NCBI GenBank assembly: GCA_963769115.1
Contig: CAVYKN010000017.1
Coordinates: forward strand, 62,001 to 126,000
DNA: 64,000 nucleotides
Direction of reading: 5' to 3'
Source: DASTFY01 sp963769115
Lineage (GTDB): Bacteria; Actinomycetota; Acidimicrobiia; Acidimicrobiales; Ilumatobacteraceae
Part shown: positions 34,577 to 44,075 of the stretch, in pieces
Position numbering within the stretch: the first letter of the stretch is position 1
Layout: each line of letters opens with the position of its first letter
The notes under the pieces: model-generated
Databases searched by the model: none
What the model saw: the letters and a program-made list of their open reading frames with translations, nothing else
Told to the model about the DNA's origin: nothing
Position numbers and translations under genes: made by a program

Positions 34577-37500
34577 GGCCGACTGTCCGGCGCAGGATCG
34601 TCGGCAGGAGGCCGCCGTCGGCGGGCCCGGCGCCAGGGCCAGCCCGCGGCCGCGGGTAGGAGCGACACGGCGGCGAAGAGCCCCAGGCTGTGGACCCGCT
34701 CGAAGCGGGCCGGCCACGCGGCGTTGGCCGCGGTGTGCTGGGTGCGCTGGATCCAGATGATGGCGGCGGCGATGAAGGCCAGCGCGCCCAGCGTCACCAA
34801 GCCGGCCAGGCGGGGCCGCCGGGCCAGCGCCAACAGGATCGCGCTGCCCGCCGCGGCCGCCAGCGCCCACTCCGGGCCCACCAGCAGGCCGGCCGACACG
34901 ATCCACACCGCGGCGCCGGCCACGAGCGCGGGACGGGCCGCAGGCCGGCCCGGGAACTCGAAGCGGGCGGGGCGGACCCGCGGCCCCGCGGGACGTCGCC
35001 GGCGGTCGAGGACGGCGATGACGATGCAGGCCACGACGGCGATGACCGAGAGCACGAGGGCGATGGTGAGCGGCCGCTGCGACGTCCACTCGATGGTCAC
35101 GACCGTGGGTTGGTCGGCGGGCGGGATCCACCAGCCGTTGAAGCCGCCATCGACCATCGTGGGTGGGCCGAGGTCGTCGCCGTCGGCGGTGCGGGCCGAC
35201 CAGGAGTCGTGGAAGCCCTCCCCGAGGACCAGCCAGCAGCCGTCCGGACAGCCGTCCACGGTGACCGTGCGGTCGAGGCGCCCGGACGACGTCACGGTGG
35301 CCAGCGGGAAGGGGGCGAATCCCCCCTGATCGGCCGGTCTGGGTCCGTCGAGCACGATGCGGTCGAGCTGGAGCCCGGTCTGCGCGCCAGGTGTCGTCTC
35401 GATGCGGTGGGTGCCGGCGTCGAGCAGGAGGGCCGACTCGTCACAGGGCTCGGCGCGCACGGCCTCCCCGGCCAGGAGCTGGGCCGGCGTGCCCTCGATG
35501 CGCACCGGGAAGGGCTCGCCGTCGATCGTGATCAGGTCGTCCCGGCAGCCGCTGGCGAGCTCGGAGGGGATGCTGGTGGGTGGCCCGACGGACAGCTCGG
35601 AGATGGCGGCCGGCAGGACGACGGGCTCGCCGAAGCGGCGGTCGATCGTGGTGCGGGGCTCGATGGCCGTGATCTCGATCTCGACAGGGCCGGCCGGGAG
35701 CGGGGCGGGCAGCGGGATGCGGCTCTGCCCGTTGCTCGTCCGGCGGCGGGACGGCGACGTCCATCGGGGCCCGCCGGCGGTCAACCGCAGCCCGGTGATC
35801 GGTGAGGTGTCGTCGCCGGTGCGCTGCGTGATCGTCAGCTCGGTGACCGGGGCCTCGAGCGTGGCCTGCAAGCGGGCGCCGACGGCCTGGCCGAAGGGCG
35901 TGATCCACGCCGTCGCCGGATCGCCGTCGGTGGCCGACCACCCGGCCGCGCCGGCGGCGCCGGTCAGCCGGGCACTGGCCTGGGCGCCCTCGATGCCCAG
36001 CAGCTCGGCCAGCACGGCGTCATCGGCCCGCTGATCGAGCCGGACGGTGATCTCCGGTGTGAACCGTTGCGTCACCGGCACCTCGATCTCGCGGACCATG
36101 GCCGGCTCGGGGTCGGAGCGCCAACGGTCCGTCGGGCGGGTGCGCAGGCGAGTCAGGACGTAGGAGAGCGGCGGACCGTCCTCGCCCTGCGCGGCAAGGG
36201 CCGTCGTGAGATCGGTCGGCACCCGCACCACCTCGACCGTGGGTCCGAGGCCGAAGTCGATCTCCGAGAACCCGACCGCGGCCGACGCCGGCCCGGGCGT
36301 GAGGTCGGGGACGACCACCGAGTCGATGGTGATGGTCACCGTCGACGGCCCGCTGGTCGGTTCGAGATCGATGCGCTGCCCGTCGCCGAGGGCGCTTTCG
36401 TCCAGCTCGACCCGCACCGGCTCGCGGTCGTCGACGGCGATGGTGACTGCGCCGATGTGGCGGACCGCGGCGGCGCCGGACGGCTGGCGCAGGGTGACGT
36501 GGTCGATCGGTTCGTCGACCTCCAACCGGATGCGATGGCCCTCGGCCGGTGCCCGATCGGCCACCCGCCAAGCGGTGGTCGGGTCGCCGTCGACGGCCAT
36601 GACGGCCCGATCCTCGGGCCGGTAGGCGAACGGCTCGCCGTACGCACTGGCCGTGGCCCGCACCGGTCCTTCCTGCAGGGCGACCGTCTGCGCCGCCGCC
36701 CGGTCGGGCGCGTCGGGGAACACGGGGAGGCGCTCGTCGCTGTCGTCGGGATCGAGGACGTCCGTGCCCGGCCCGCCGGACTCCGTGAATCCCCAGACGT
36801 CCTGGGAGCCGCGCCAGTGGTGGGCGCGGTCACGGTTCGAGTCGGTCACCACCGCCCGCCGGGCCGTGCGCAGCGCCTCGGCCAACTCGTCCTCCGTGAG
36901 CGAGGCGGCGTAGCGCAGCAGTTCCGTGCCCTCGAGGACATCTGCGGCGGCGGCGTCGATCACCCCGTCGCCGCTGCCGGCCACGACCACCTCGCGGTCC
37001 TTGGCCCGGATGACCGGCACGGGTTCGTGGACCGGGACGAGCTCGACGGGCGGGACCGGCTGCCCGACGCGCGGGTCGGAGAGCGACTGCTCGTCGATCA
37101 TGGGCACGTCGGGCGCGTTCGCCTGCGGGGTGCCGTAGGGGACCGGTTCTCCGAGATCGGGTGCGCTCCCGGCGGACCCCGGCCCGAACAGGCCCTCGGT
37201 CACTTCGGGCCGCGCCGTGCGGAAGCGGTCGAAGGCGGCATCCCCGGTCAGCCACACGGTGTCGGCACCGAGGAGCCGGGCCACCGGGGCGACGGCATCG
37301 ACCTCCGCCACGCCGGCCTGGAAGCGGTCGTCCATGGCGTAGGCCAGGTCCATCGCGCCCGCGCTGCCGAGCGGCAGCAGGTCGCGGGTGACGAGCGGTC
37401 GGGTGGTGAGGCCGGGCGGCGGCGGGTCGACGGTGTAGCCCCAGCGGAAGGCGCCGAACTCCGCGCCGGGCAGCTGCCAGAGCCGGTAGCCCTCGGGCGC

Positions 37501-38853
37501 GGCGTCGAGCGCGGCGCTGGCCGCCGTCCACGCCTCGGGCGGGTCCTGGTCCCGCTCGAGAGCGGGGTCGACCAGGTTGGCGCCGGTGAGCACGGGCAGG
37601 TTGTAGAGCGCCAAGCCGCCGATGCCCACCGCGGCGAGCGCGCGCCACGGCACCCGGCTCGTCCCCCGGGCGCCCGCCCAGGCCGGCAGGGCCTCCACCA
37701 GCATCGCCGCTCCGAACGCCAGCCCGAGCACGAGGACGGGCACGGCGCGGGTGCTGGAACGCAGGGCCAGGGCCATGCCCGACTCGCCGTCCCCGAGCAA
37801 CACGTTCATGAGCGGCGACGGATCGTCGATCGGGTGCACACCCACGCCGAGCACGACCCCAGTGACGACGAGCGCGATCGCGTAGCGCCGCTGGCGCCAG
37901 CGCACGAACGTCAGGCCGGCGACAGCGATGAGCACGACGAGGAAGCCGGCGGCGATGATCTTGACCGAGGCCATGTAGTCGTACCCGGCGGTGGTCGTCG
38001 CCGCGTACGGGTCGCGGATGTAGGTGAGCCAGTAGCCGAGGCCGCGCCACACCTCCGGGGACGTGGACGTGAAGCTGACCGCCTCCAGCGACTCCGAGTA
38101 GGCGAGCACGTCCGCGCCCAGGCGCCCCTGGAGCGCGACCATCGCCAGCCACCACAGCGACACGCCGAGGGACAGACCACCGATGCGGGCTCCGGCGGCC
38201 AAGGCCCGGCGCCAGTCGATCTGCCGCTCGGCCGCGGCTACGGCGAGCCACAGCAGTGGCGCGGGGACGATCATGAGGAGCGCGGTGGCGTTGACGGCGC
38301 CGACACTGGCCACCACCAGCGCCGCCAGCGCGGCGTCCCGCCACTTCGTGCGCGTCGCCGCGCCCACCGTCAGGCCGACGATCCAGCCCAGACCGGCCCA
38401 CGGCAGGAGCATCGCCGAGGTGCGGGAGACGTAGGGGAGGAGATAGGGCGAGAGCTGGTAGACGAGCGCCGCGGTCAGGGCGGCGACCACGCCGAGCCCG
38501 AGGCGGCGGGCCGCCCAGAGCACGCCGGTCCCGGCCAGAACGGCGAGGGTGCCGATCCACAGGCGGTGCACGACCCAGTCCGGCAGACCGCCGGCGTCGC
38601 CCAGCCAGTACCACGGGCCCTGCGGCCAGAGATAGGCGATGACCTGGTGCGGGACCCAGCCCGCGAACTGCCGGGCGTCGAACGTGAACGGCGCGTCGGC
38701 GATCAGCCGGCCGGGGTCCAGGTAGAGGTAGAGCTTGGTGTCGGCGGGCATCCGCCCCGGTGACGAAGCGAGCGCGGGCACGTAGGCCAGGAGACCCAGC
38801 AGACCCACCGCCAGCCACACGGCGCGGCGGCGCAACACCTCGACGATCGGCAT
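34573..38853 (-). CDS. aftD: AftD-like alpha-(1->3)-arabinofuranosyltransferase
   Basis: A 1426-residue membrane enzyme. The N-terminal GT-C domain (about residues 10-470) has the AftD first loop PADTKLYLYLDPGRL with acidic D38 and D46, then FDARQFAGWVPHQVIAYLWP and GPWYWL, closely matching mycobacterial AftD (DUF3367). It uses decaprenyl-phospho-arabinose to branch arabinan outside the membrane. The C-terminal part holds at least two discoidin-like (F5/8 type C) sugar-binding domains (DGDPTTAWRVADRAP; DGDPATAWITPFGQ) and four terminal membrane helices. Starts at ATG 38853 in a 1-base overlap with the epimerase stop. Size matches the mycobacterial enzyme (about 1400). Confidence 0.9.
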   Translation of the reverse strand: MPIVEVLRRRAVWLAVGLLGLLAYVPALASSPGRMPADTKLYLYLDPGRLIADAPFTFDARQFAGWVPHQVIAYLWPQGPWYWLGDAGGLPDWVVHRLWIGTLAVLAGTGVLWAARRLGLGVVAALTAALVYQLSPYLLPYVSRTSAMLLPWAGLGWIVGLTVGAATRTKWRDAALAALVVASVGAVNATALLMIVPAPLLWLAVAAAERQIDWRRALAAGARIGGLSLGVSLWWLAMVALQGRLGADVLAYSESLEAVSFTSTSPEVWRGLGYWLTYIRDPYAATTTAGYDYMASVKIIAAGFLVVLIAVAGLTFVRWRQRRYAIALVVTGVVLGVGVHPIDDPSPLMNVLLGDGESGMALALRSSTRAVPVLVLGLAFGAAMLVEALPAWAGARGTSRVPWRALAAVGIGGLALYNLPVLTGANLVDPALERDQDPPEAWTAASAALDAAPEGYRLWQLPGAEFGAFRWGYTVDPPPPGLTTRPLVTRDLLPLGSAGAMDLAYAMDDRFQAGVAEVDAVAPVARLLGADTVWLTGDAAFDRFRTARPEVTEGLFGPGSAGSAPDLGEPVPYGTPQANAPDVPMIDEQSLSDPRVGQPVPPVELVPVHEPVPVIRAKDREVVVAGSGDGVIDAAAADVLEGTELLRYAASLTEDELAEALRTARRAVVTDSNRDRAHHWRGSQDVWGFTESGGPGTDVLDPDDSDERLPVFPDAPDRAAAQTVALQEGPVRATASAYGEPFAYRPEDRAVMAVDGDPTTAWRVADRAPAEGHRIRLEVDEPIDHVTLRQPSGAAAVRHIGAVTIAVDDREPVRVELDESALGDGQRIDLEPTSGPSTVTITIDSVVVPDLTPGPASAAVGFSEIDFGLGPTVEVVRVPTDLTTALAAQGEDGPPLSYVLTRLRTRPTDRWRSDPEPAMVREIEVPVTQRFTPEITVRLDQRADDAVLAELLGIEGAQASARLTGAAGAAGWSATDGDPATAWITPFGQAVGARLQATLEAPVTELTITQRTGDDTSPITGLRLTAGGPRWTSPSRRRTSNGQSRIPLPAPLPAGPVEIEITAIEPRTTIDRRFGEPVVLPAAISELSVGPPTSIPSELASGCRDDLITIDGEPFPVRIEGTPAQLLAGEAVRAEPCDESALLLDAGTHRIETTPGAQTGLQLDRIVLDGPRPADQGGFAPFPLATVTSSGRLDRTVTVDGCPDGCWLVLGEGFHDSWSARTADGDDLGPPTMVDGGFNGWWIPPADQPTVVTIEWTSQRPLTIALVLSVIAVVACIVIAVLDRRRRPAGPRVRPARFEFPGRPAARPALVAGAAVWIVSAGLLVGPEWALAAAAGSAILLALARRPRLAGLVTLGALAFIAAAIIWIQRTQHTAANAAWPARFERVHSLGLFAAVSLLPAAAGWPWRRARRRRPPADDPAPDSRP

Positions 38854-39909
38854 CAGGGGACCGCAGGCAGGAACCCGGTCAGGTGCTTGAGGGCTCCGAG
38901 CGCCCCGGCCTTGGCCGTGCGGCGGTGCGGTGACGTGCCGTTCGCGCCGTCGCCCGTCGTCTCGCCGCGGTGGATCAGGAACCAGTCGTAGCTCTGAGCG
39001 AACATCTCGTCCGTCGACCACCGCGGCTGCCAGCCGAGCTGCTCGCGGACGTGCTCGATGTCGAACCACATCGATCGCGGCGTACATCAGCCAGTGGTAG
39101 GGAGCGAAGGGCGACAGGCCGAGACGGGCACTCACCTGCATCGCCGCGGCCGCGGGCGCCGCCGGCAGGCGCCGGACACGGGCTCCCGTCCCCGCGTGCT
39201 CGCACAGGTGCGCGAGCGCCTCGCCCATCGTTCCGAAGCGGTCGGTGCCGGCGTTGAACACGGCCGGTCCGGGCCGGCCCGCGGCCAGCACGCAGACGTC
39301 GGCGAGGTCGTCGGCGTGGACGAACTGGTAGCGATTGGTCCCGTCACCGAGGACCACAGGGTCGGCCCCGTCGGCGATCCAGTCGAACAGGATGCCGAAG
39401 ATGCCGAGCCGGCCATGGCCCAGGATCGTCCGCGGCCGGACGATGCTGACGTCCAGGCCATCGGCCGCCGCCCGCAGGCAGGCCCACTCGGCAGCCAGCT
39501 TGGCCTGGCCGTAGGCCTCCTGCGGCTTGGGGACGGTCGTGGGCAGGACGGGGTTGGCCTCGGGGATCCCGAACACCGCGCTCGACGACGTGTGGACCAC
39601 CTTGGCCACGCCCGCGTCGCGGCAGGCGTCGAGCAGCACGGTCGTGCCGTCGACGTTGACGGATCGCAGGAGGTGCGGGTCCCGGGCCAGCGGGACCTGG
39701 GCGACGTTGTGGTACACGACGTCGACCCCGTCGACGGCCTCGCGGACGCGGGCCGCGTCGCGGATGTCTCCCTCGACCACGTCGACGCCGTGGCCGCCGG
39801 CGCCCTCCACGTCGATGTCGAGGACGCGCACGGCCTCACCGCGGCCCACCAGCCTGTCCACCAGCAGCCGGCCGAAGTACCCGTTGCCGCCCGTCACGAG
39901 GCTCGTCAC
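38853..39909 (-). CDS. NAD-dependent epimerase/dehydratase (frameshifted)
   Basis: About 351 residues, extended SDR. TGGNGYFGRLLVDRL binds NAD; SSSAVFGIPEANP and Y-x3-K in AYGQAKLAAEW form the active site. The pattern is close to 3-beta-hydroxysteroid dehydrogenase/sugar epimerase relatives. One extra base near 39070 shifts the last 70 codons, which read IEHVREQLGWQPRW and end GFLPAVP. Because of this shift the reading frame appears fused to aftD, but the true stop is at 38853. The GTG start overlaps the preceding epimerase stop (GTGA). Confidence 0.82.
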
Positions 39910-40970
39910 AGGGAGAGCCCCTCCTCGATGCACCAGCGGATGCTGCGCCGCATCCCCTCCTCGAGCGCCACCTGCGGGTCGTAGCCGAGCTCCTCGCGGG
40001 CCACGGAGATGTCGCAGGCGATCGTCTTGTCCATCTCGCCGAGCACGTGGACAGCCTGGACGTACCGCCCGGCCCGCTGCGCCAGGGCGTCGGCCCGTTC
40101 CGCCATCCGGCCGGCGAACGCGGGGAGCCGCACCCGGTTGGGCTTCACCGTGAAGCCCTCCTCCTCGAGCGCCCGTCCAACCGTTTCGACGATCTCGGTC
40201 ACGGTGTAGGGCTGGGCGTCGGCGATCCACCAGGCGCGGCCGGCGGGTGTCGGCACCAGCTCGGCGGCCACGACACCCTGGACGAGGTTGTCGACGTACA
40301 CCATCGATCGCCGTTGCTGGCCGTCCCCGAACACCGGGAAGCGCCCTTTGCGGACCATCTGGAAGAACGTGGTCTGGCGGGCGGGCTGGAAGGGCCCGTA
40401 GAACCAGGGCGGCCGGACGATCACCACGTTCAGGCCATCGTCGACGGCGTCCTTCACCCGCAGCTCGGCCTGCATCTTGGAGCGCCCGTAGCCGTAGTAG
40501 GGGTCGTAGGGCTCGTCGTTGCGGAAGGTGTCGCCCGGGTGCGGGTTGGTGCCGAACGGGCTGTTGGAGGAGACGTGCACGACGCGGCGGGCGCCGTGCG
40601 CCGCGGCCGCGGCCATGACGTTGGTCGTGCCCCGCACGTTGATCTCCTCGAAGTCGTCCATGCGGGCGGGGTGGATGACGCCGGCTGTGTGGACCACGTC
40701 GACGGTGCCGGCCTCGCGCAGGCCGTCGAAGAGGGCGGTGAGGCCGTCGGGGCGAGTGATGTCACCCACGACCGGCTCGACTCGGCCCGCCTGCCCGAAG
40801 AGGGCGAGGTCCTCGGGATCGCGCACGAGCGCGCGCACGGTCCCCGGCCGGCTGAAGGGGCCGTCCGTCCGGCTCAGGTGATCGACCAGGGCGCGCCCCA
40901 GCCAACCGGCCGCGCCAGTCACGATCGTGACGTCCGGCGGTGCGATCCGCTCCTTCGGCCCGGCGGTCAC
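39906..40970 (-). CDS. NAD(P)-dependent epimerase/dehydratase
   Basis: A 354-residue extended SDR. VTGAAGWLGRALVDHL at the N terminus, VVHVSSNSPFGTNP and Y-x3-K in YGYGRSKMQAEL at the active site, and RPPWFYGPFQPARQ in the substrate region. Substrate unknown. It is flanked by GTGA overlaps on both sides (GMC oxidoreductase upstream, second epimerase downstream). Two paralogous SDR genes coupled to an oxidase and to AftD suggest oxidation and reduction of one sugar substrate (inference). Confidence 0.82.
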   Translation of the reverse strand: MTAGPKERIAPPDVTIVTGAAGWLGRALVDHLSRTDGPFSRPGTVRALVRDPEDLALFGQAGRVEPVVGDITRPDGLTALFDGLREAGTVDVVHTAGVIHPARMDDFEEINVRGTTNVMAAAAAHGARRVVHVSSNSPFGTNPHPGDTFRNDEPYDPYYGYGRSKMQAELRVKDAVDDGLNVVIVRPPWFYGPFQPARQTTFFQMVRKGRFPVFGDGQQRRSMVYVDNLVQGVVAAELVPTPAGRAWWIADAQPYTVTEIVETVGRALEEEGFTVKPNRVRLPAFAGRMAERADALAQRAGRYVQAVHVLGEMDKTIACDISVAREELGYDPQVALEEGMRRSIRWCIEEGLSL

Positions 40971-42391
40971 GGCTTGACCGTCTCGATGAAGCGCCGGGCG
41001 TTGCGGATGGCGACGGCCATCACGGACGCCTGAGGGTTGACGCCCGGAGCGTCCGGGAGCAGCGAGGCGTCGTTGACCCGGACGTTCGTGGTCCCGCGCA
41101 CGACACCGAAGCTGTCGGTGGCGGCGCGGCGGTCCTCACCGAAGGGCACGGTCGAGCACAGGTGCACGGTCATGACGGCGGCCTTCGAGACGCCGAACGT
41201 GCCTTGCAGCGTGGCGAGGTCCGATGGGCGGCGCACGATCGGCGCACCCCGGTAAGAGGGGTACACCTCGGTGGCGCCGGACTCCAGCATGAGCAGGGCG
41301 AGCCGGGCCAGCCCCCGCCCGAGCAGGGCCTTGTCGCGGGAGGTGAGGCGGTACGTGACGAGGGGATCGCGCAGCCCGGGGATGGCCTGGACCCGTCCCC
41401 GTCCCTCGCTGGTGATCGCCGCGTAGTAGACGGCCAGGTGTTCCCAGTCGACGATGGCGGGACCGAACCGCTCCCACTCGTCGCTCAGGGCCAGCGCCAC
41501 CAGCCCGGCGGACGAGGCGGAGCCGCCGAACGACAGGTCCGGGGAGAACTCCTTCACCTGGTGCACCGGCACGTCGTCGGGGACGTTGACCGCTTCGTCG
41601 AACCGGGCGGCCAGCTTGACGGTGGGATGCACGGCCAGCGCCCCGCCGATGTTGCGGCGCAGGCCCGAGCGCTGCAGCAGGGCTGGGGTCTGGATGGCGC
41701 CGCCGCAGACCACGACGTGGCGGAAGTCGACCGTGCCGACCTCGCCCGCCGGCCCCGTGACGGCGGCCCGCATGGCCCTGGTCCCGTCGAGCACGAGGCG
41801 GTCGACGCGGTGGCCGGTCAGCAACCGGGCGCCGGCGGCCGTGGCGCGGGGGAGGTAGGTCTCGGTCATGCTCTGACGGCGACCGGAACGGGCGTCGCCC
41901 CCTGCGGGGTAGGTCATCCAGCGGGGGATCTCGTCGTGGCGCCAGTCGAGGGCGGCCGCGCCCCGCCGCAGCGCCTCGCTGGCCGGGGTCTGCGCGCCGG
42001 GCACGGTCTGCACGGACAGCTCCCGCTCCACCTCGTCGCAGATGCGGAAGAGCTCGTCGGCGTCGAAGTCGACGAGCTGGCGCTCGCGCCGCCAGCGCTC
42101 GAGGACAGCCTCGGGTGGCCGCCGGTAGAGGCCGCTGTTGACCTCGGTGCCCCCGCCGGCGCAACAACCCTCCGTGTAGGCGATGGAGGGGAGGCCGAGG
42201 GCCGCGGTGACCCCGCCGGCCCGGTACTGCCGGTCCATCTGCTCGAGCGAGAAGGGCACCACCTCGCCCTGGCGGACCATCTCGCCCTCTTCGAGCACGA
42301 GCACGTCGAAGCCGGCCTCGGCCAGCAGCGCAGCGGTCGGGGCGCCACCGGCGCCGGACCCCACGACGAGGATGTCGGCGTCGAGCTTCAC
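40967..42391 (-). CDS. GMC-family FAD oxidoreductase
   Basis: A 474-residue flavoprotein. The FAD fold ILVVGSGAGGAPTAALLAEA, AGGGTEVNSGLYRRPP near the flavin, and the C-terminal GVVRGTTNVRVNDASLLPDA then NPQASVMAVAIRNARRF are classical GMC (choline/glucose oxidase and cholesterol oxidase-like) signatures. It oxidises an alcohol group; the substrate is unknown. GTG 42391 overlaps the stop of a 123-residue partner gene, and its own stop overlaps the next epimerase. It contains a Cys pair (EGCCAGGG) near the flavin region. Confidence 0.87.
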   Translation of the reverse strand: MKLDADILVVGSGAGGAPTAALLAEAGFDVLVLEEGEMVRQGEVVPFSLEQMDRQYRAGGVTAALGLPSIAYTEGCCAGGGTEVNSGLYRRPPEAVLERWRRERQLVDFDADELFRICDEVERELSVQTVPGAQTPASEALRRGAAALDWRHDEIPRWMTYPAGGDARSGRRQSMTETYLPRATAAGARLLTGHRVDRLVLDGTRAMRAAVTGPAGEVGTVDFRHVVVCGGAIQTPALLQRSGLRRNIGGALAVHPTVKLAARFDEAVNVPDDVPVHQVKEFSPDLSFGGSASSAGLVALALSDEWERFGPAIVDWEHLAVYYAAITSEGRGRVQAIPGLRDPLVTYRLTSRDKALLGRGLARLALLMLESGATEVYPSYRGAPIVRRPSDLATLQGTFGVSKAAVMTVHLCSTVPFGEDRRAATDSFGVVRGTTNVRVNDASLLPDAPGVNPQASVMAVAIRNARRFIETVKP

Positions 42392-42759
42392 CGTGATGCG
42401 CCGGCGTGGCTCGGTGCGCCGTCGGGCTCCGTGTCGGGCCACGTGTCCCACACGTAGGCGTAGGCCAACGACCGCACCAGCCGGATGTACTCGCCCAGCA
42501 CCGGCAGCGGGTGGGCGGCGAGCAGGCCGACCAGCCGGCGCAGGCCCATCACCCTGCCGAGGCCGTCGACCAGGATGGCCGTCGCGCCCACGCCGAGCTT
42601 GATCGGTGAGGGGAGCATGGCGATGCGGCGCCCGGCGAAGGCCACGGTCTCGGCTCGCCGGTCCGCGGGGAGCGCAGGCAGATCGTTGGCCACGACGTGG
42701 TCGCTGAAGCGGGCGATGGACCCCGGCGGCGGGAAGGCGGGGGCCCGGGAGGCAGGCAT
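42388..42759 (-). CDS. Small partner protein of the GMC oxidoreductase
   Basis: A 123-residue protein starting MPASRAPAFPPPGSIARFSD, with a hydrophobic helical middle (GVGATAILVDGLGRVMGL) and a Tyr/Trp-rich end. Its position, directly upstream of and overlapping a GMC flavoprotein, is that of the gluconate-2-dehydrogenase subunit-3-like partners, though I cannot align it to that family. A TACGAT box 10 bases before ATG 42759 marks this as the first gene of the operon; an upstream in-frame ATG at 42816 is less likely. No twin-arginine signal is seen. Confidence 0.65.
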   Translation of the reverse strand: MPASRAPAFPPPGSIARFSDHVVANDLPALPADRRAETVAFAGRRIAMLPSPIKLGVGATAILVDGLGRVMGLRRLVGLLAAHPLPVLGEYIRLVRSLAYAYVWDTWPDTEPDGAPSHAGASR

Positions 42760-42769
42760 CGGGTGGTGG

Positions 42770-42859
42770 ATCGTAGTGGGGTGACCCACCCGCCCCCGGG
42801 GCACCTCCCCGGTCACCTCGCGGCATGACGACAGCGGCCGGGGGACCCACCGCTACCGT
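42770..42859. promoter_or_regulatory. Divergent leaderless promoters (GMC-aftD operon and GT4 gene)
   Basis: Minus strand: TACGAT at 42770-42775, 10 bases before ATG 42759. Plus strand: TACCGT at 42854-42859, 7 bases before ATG 42867. Both boxes are placed for initiation at or beside the start codon. Confidence 0.5.
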
Positions 42860-42866
42860 GACCCGG

Positions 42867-44063
42867 ATGCCCGAGCCGGCCACGATGCCCGAACCGGCCG
42901 CGGCGCTGGCCGAGATCGACCGGCTGGTCGGGGAGGTCATGGACAGGGGCGTCCGGCGCGTGCACGTGCTGGCGTGGCGGGACCTCGACGATCGGGACGC
43001 CGGCGGGTCGGAGGTGCACGCCGACGAGTTCATGCGGCGCTGGGCGGCCGCCGGCCTGGAGATCGTGCACCGCACCTCGGCCGCCGCCGGCCTGCCCGCC
43101 ACCGACCGCCGCCACGGGTACGACGTCGTCCGCCGGGGCAGCCGCTACACCGTCTTCCCGCGGACCGCCGTGTCCGAGCTGACCGGGCGCATGGGGCGCT
43201 CGGACGGTCTGGTCGAGGTGTGGAACGGCGTGCCGTGGTTCTCGCCGGTCTGGTACCGGCGACCCCACATCACGATCCTCCACCACGTCCACGGCCCGAT
43301 GTGGGACCAGATCATGCCCGGCCCGCTCGCGGGAGCCGGCCGCCTGCTGGAGGCGCGCCTGGCGCCGCCCTTCTACCGGTCCTCCGAGGTCGTCACGCCC
43401 TCCGAGGCGACGCGCGACGAGCTCCTCGGCCTCGGTCTGCGAGCGGAGCGCGTCACCGCGGTCGACAACGGCGTCGATCCCTACTTCAACCCGGGCGACC
43501 CGCCGACGCCCAAGAGCCCGATCCCGCTCGTCGTGGCCGCCGGCCGGATGGCGCCCGTCAAGCGTTTCGGTCTCCTCCTGGACGCCGCGGCCGAGGCGCG
43601 TGTCAGCGTCCCCGACCTCCAGCTCCGGTTGATCGGCGATGGTCCGCTGCGCACGGAGCTGGAGGACTGGGTACGCGCCCACGGCGCGCAGGACTGGGTC
43701 GACCTGCCCGGGCACCTCGATCGCGCCGAGCTGCGCGAGGAGTACCGGCGAGCGTGGGTCGTGGCCAGTGGGTCGCTGGCCGAGGGATGGGGCCTGACGA
43801 TGACGGAGGCCGCGGCGTGCGGCACGCCGGCCGTCGCGACGGACATCCGCGGCCACCGTTGCTCGGTGGTCGACGGCCGCACCGGACTGCTGGCGCCGGC
43901 GGATCGCCTGGGCGAGGCGCTGGCCTCGGTCCTCGGTGACACCGCCCTGCGACAGCGTCTGGGGGACGCCGCCCTGGCCCGCGCCCGCACGCTCACGTGG
44001 GACGCATCGGCGCTCGGTGCGCTCCGGGTCTTCCACCACGTAGTGACGGGCCGCCCCAGGTAG
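42867..44063 (+). CDS. Glycosyltransferase family 4
   Basis: A 398-residue GT-B fold enzyme. LAWRDLDDRDAGGSEVHADE at the N-terminal domain, then VVTPSEATRDELL, VDNGVDPYFNP, VVAAGRMAPVKRFGLLLDA and the C-terminal E-x7-E-type donor motif SLAEGWGLTMTEAAACGTP. It would transfer a hexose from a nucleotide or GDP sugar at the inner membrane face. ATG 42867 is preferred over the in-frame ATG at 42825 because of the TACCGT box 7 bases before it. The Ppm1-like gene follows after 12 bases. Confidence 0.88.
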   Translation: MPEPATMPEPAAALAEIDRLVGEVMDRGVRRVHVLAWRDLDDRDAGGSEVHADEFMRRWAAAGLEIVHRTSAAAGLPATDRRHGYDVVRRGSRYTVFPRTAVSELTGRMGRSDGLVEVWNGVPWFSPVWYRRPHITILHHVHGPMWDQIMPGPLAGAGRLLEARLAPPFYRSSEVVTPSEATRDELLGLGLRAERVTAVDNGVDPYFNPGDPPTPKSPIPLVVAAGRMAPVKRFGLLLDAAAEARVSVPDLQLRLIGDGPLRTELEDWVRAHGAQDWVDLPGHLDRAELREEYRRAWVVASGSLAEGWGLTMTEAAACGTPAVATDIRGHRCSVVDGRTGLLAPADRLGEALASVLGDTALRQRLGDAALARARTLTWDASALGALRVFHHVVTGRPR

Positions 44064-44066
44064 CGT
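44061..44066 (+). promoter_or_regulatory. Leaderless-type -10 box for the polyprenyl-phosphate mannose synthase gene
   Basis: TAGCGT, overlapping the end of the GT4 gene and lying 9 bases before GTG 44076. Confidence 0.4.
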
Positions 44067-44075
44067 GGTCGGACC

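Noticed and set aside
34573..40230. Apparent 1885-residue fusion of epimerase and AftD
   Set aside because: The join is created by one extra base near 39070; the corrected epimerase stops at 38853, where the AftD ATG lies.
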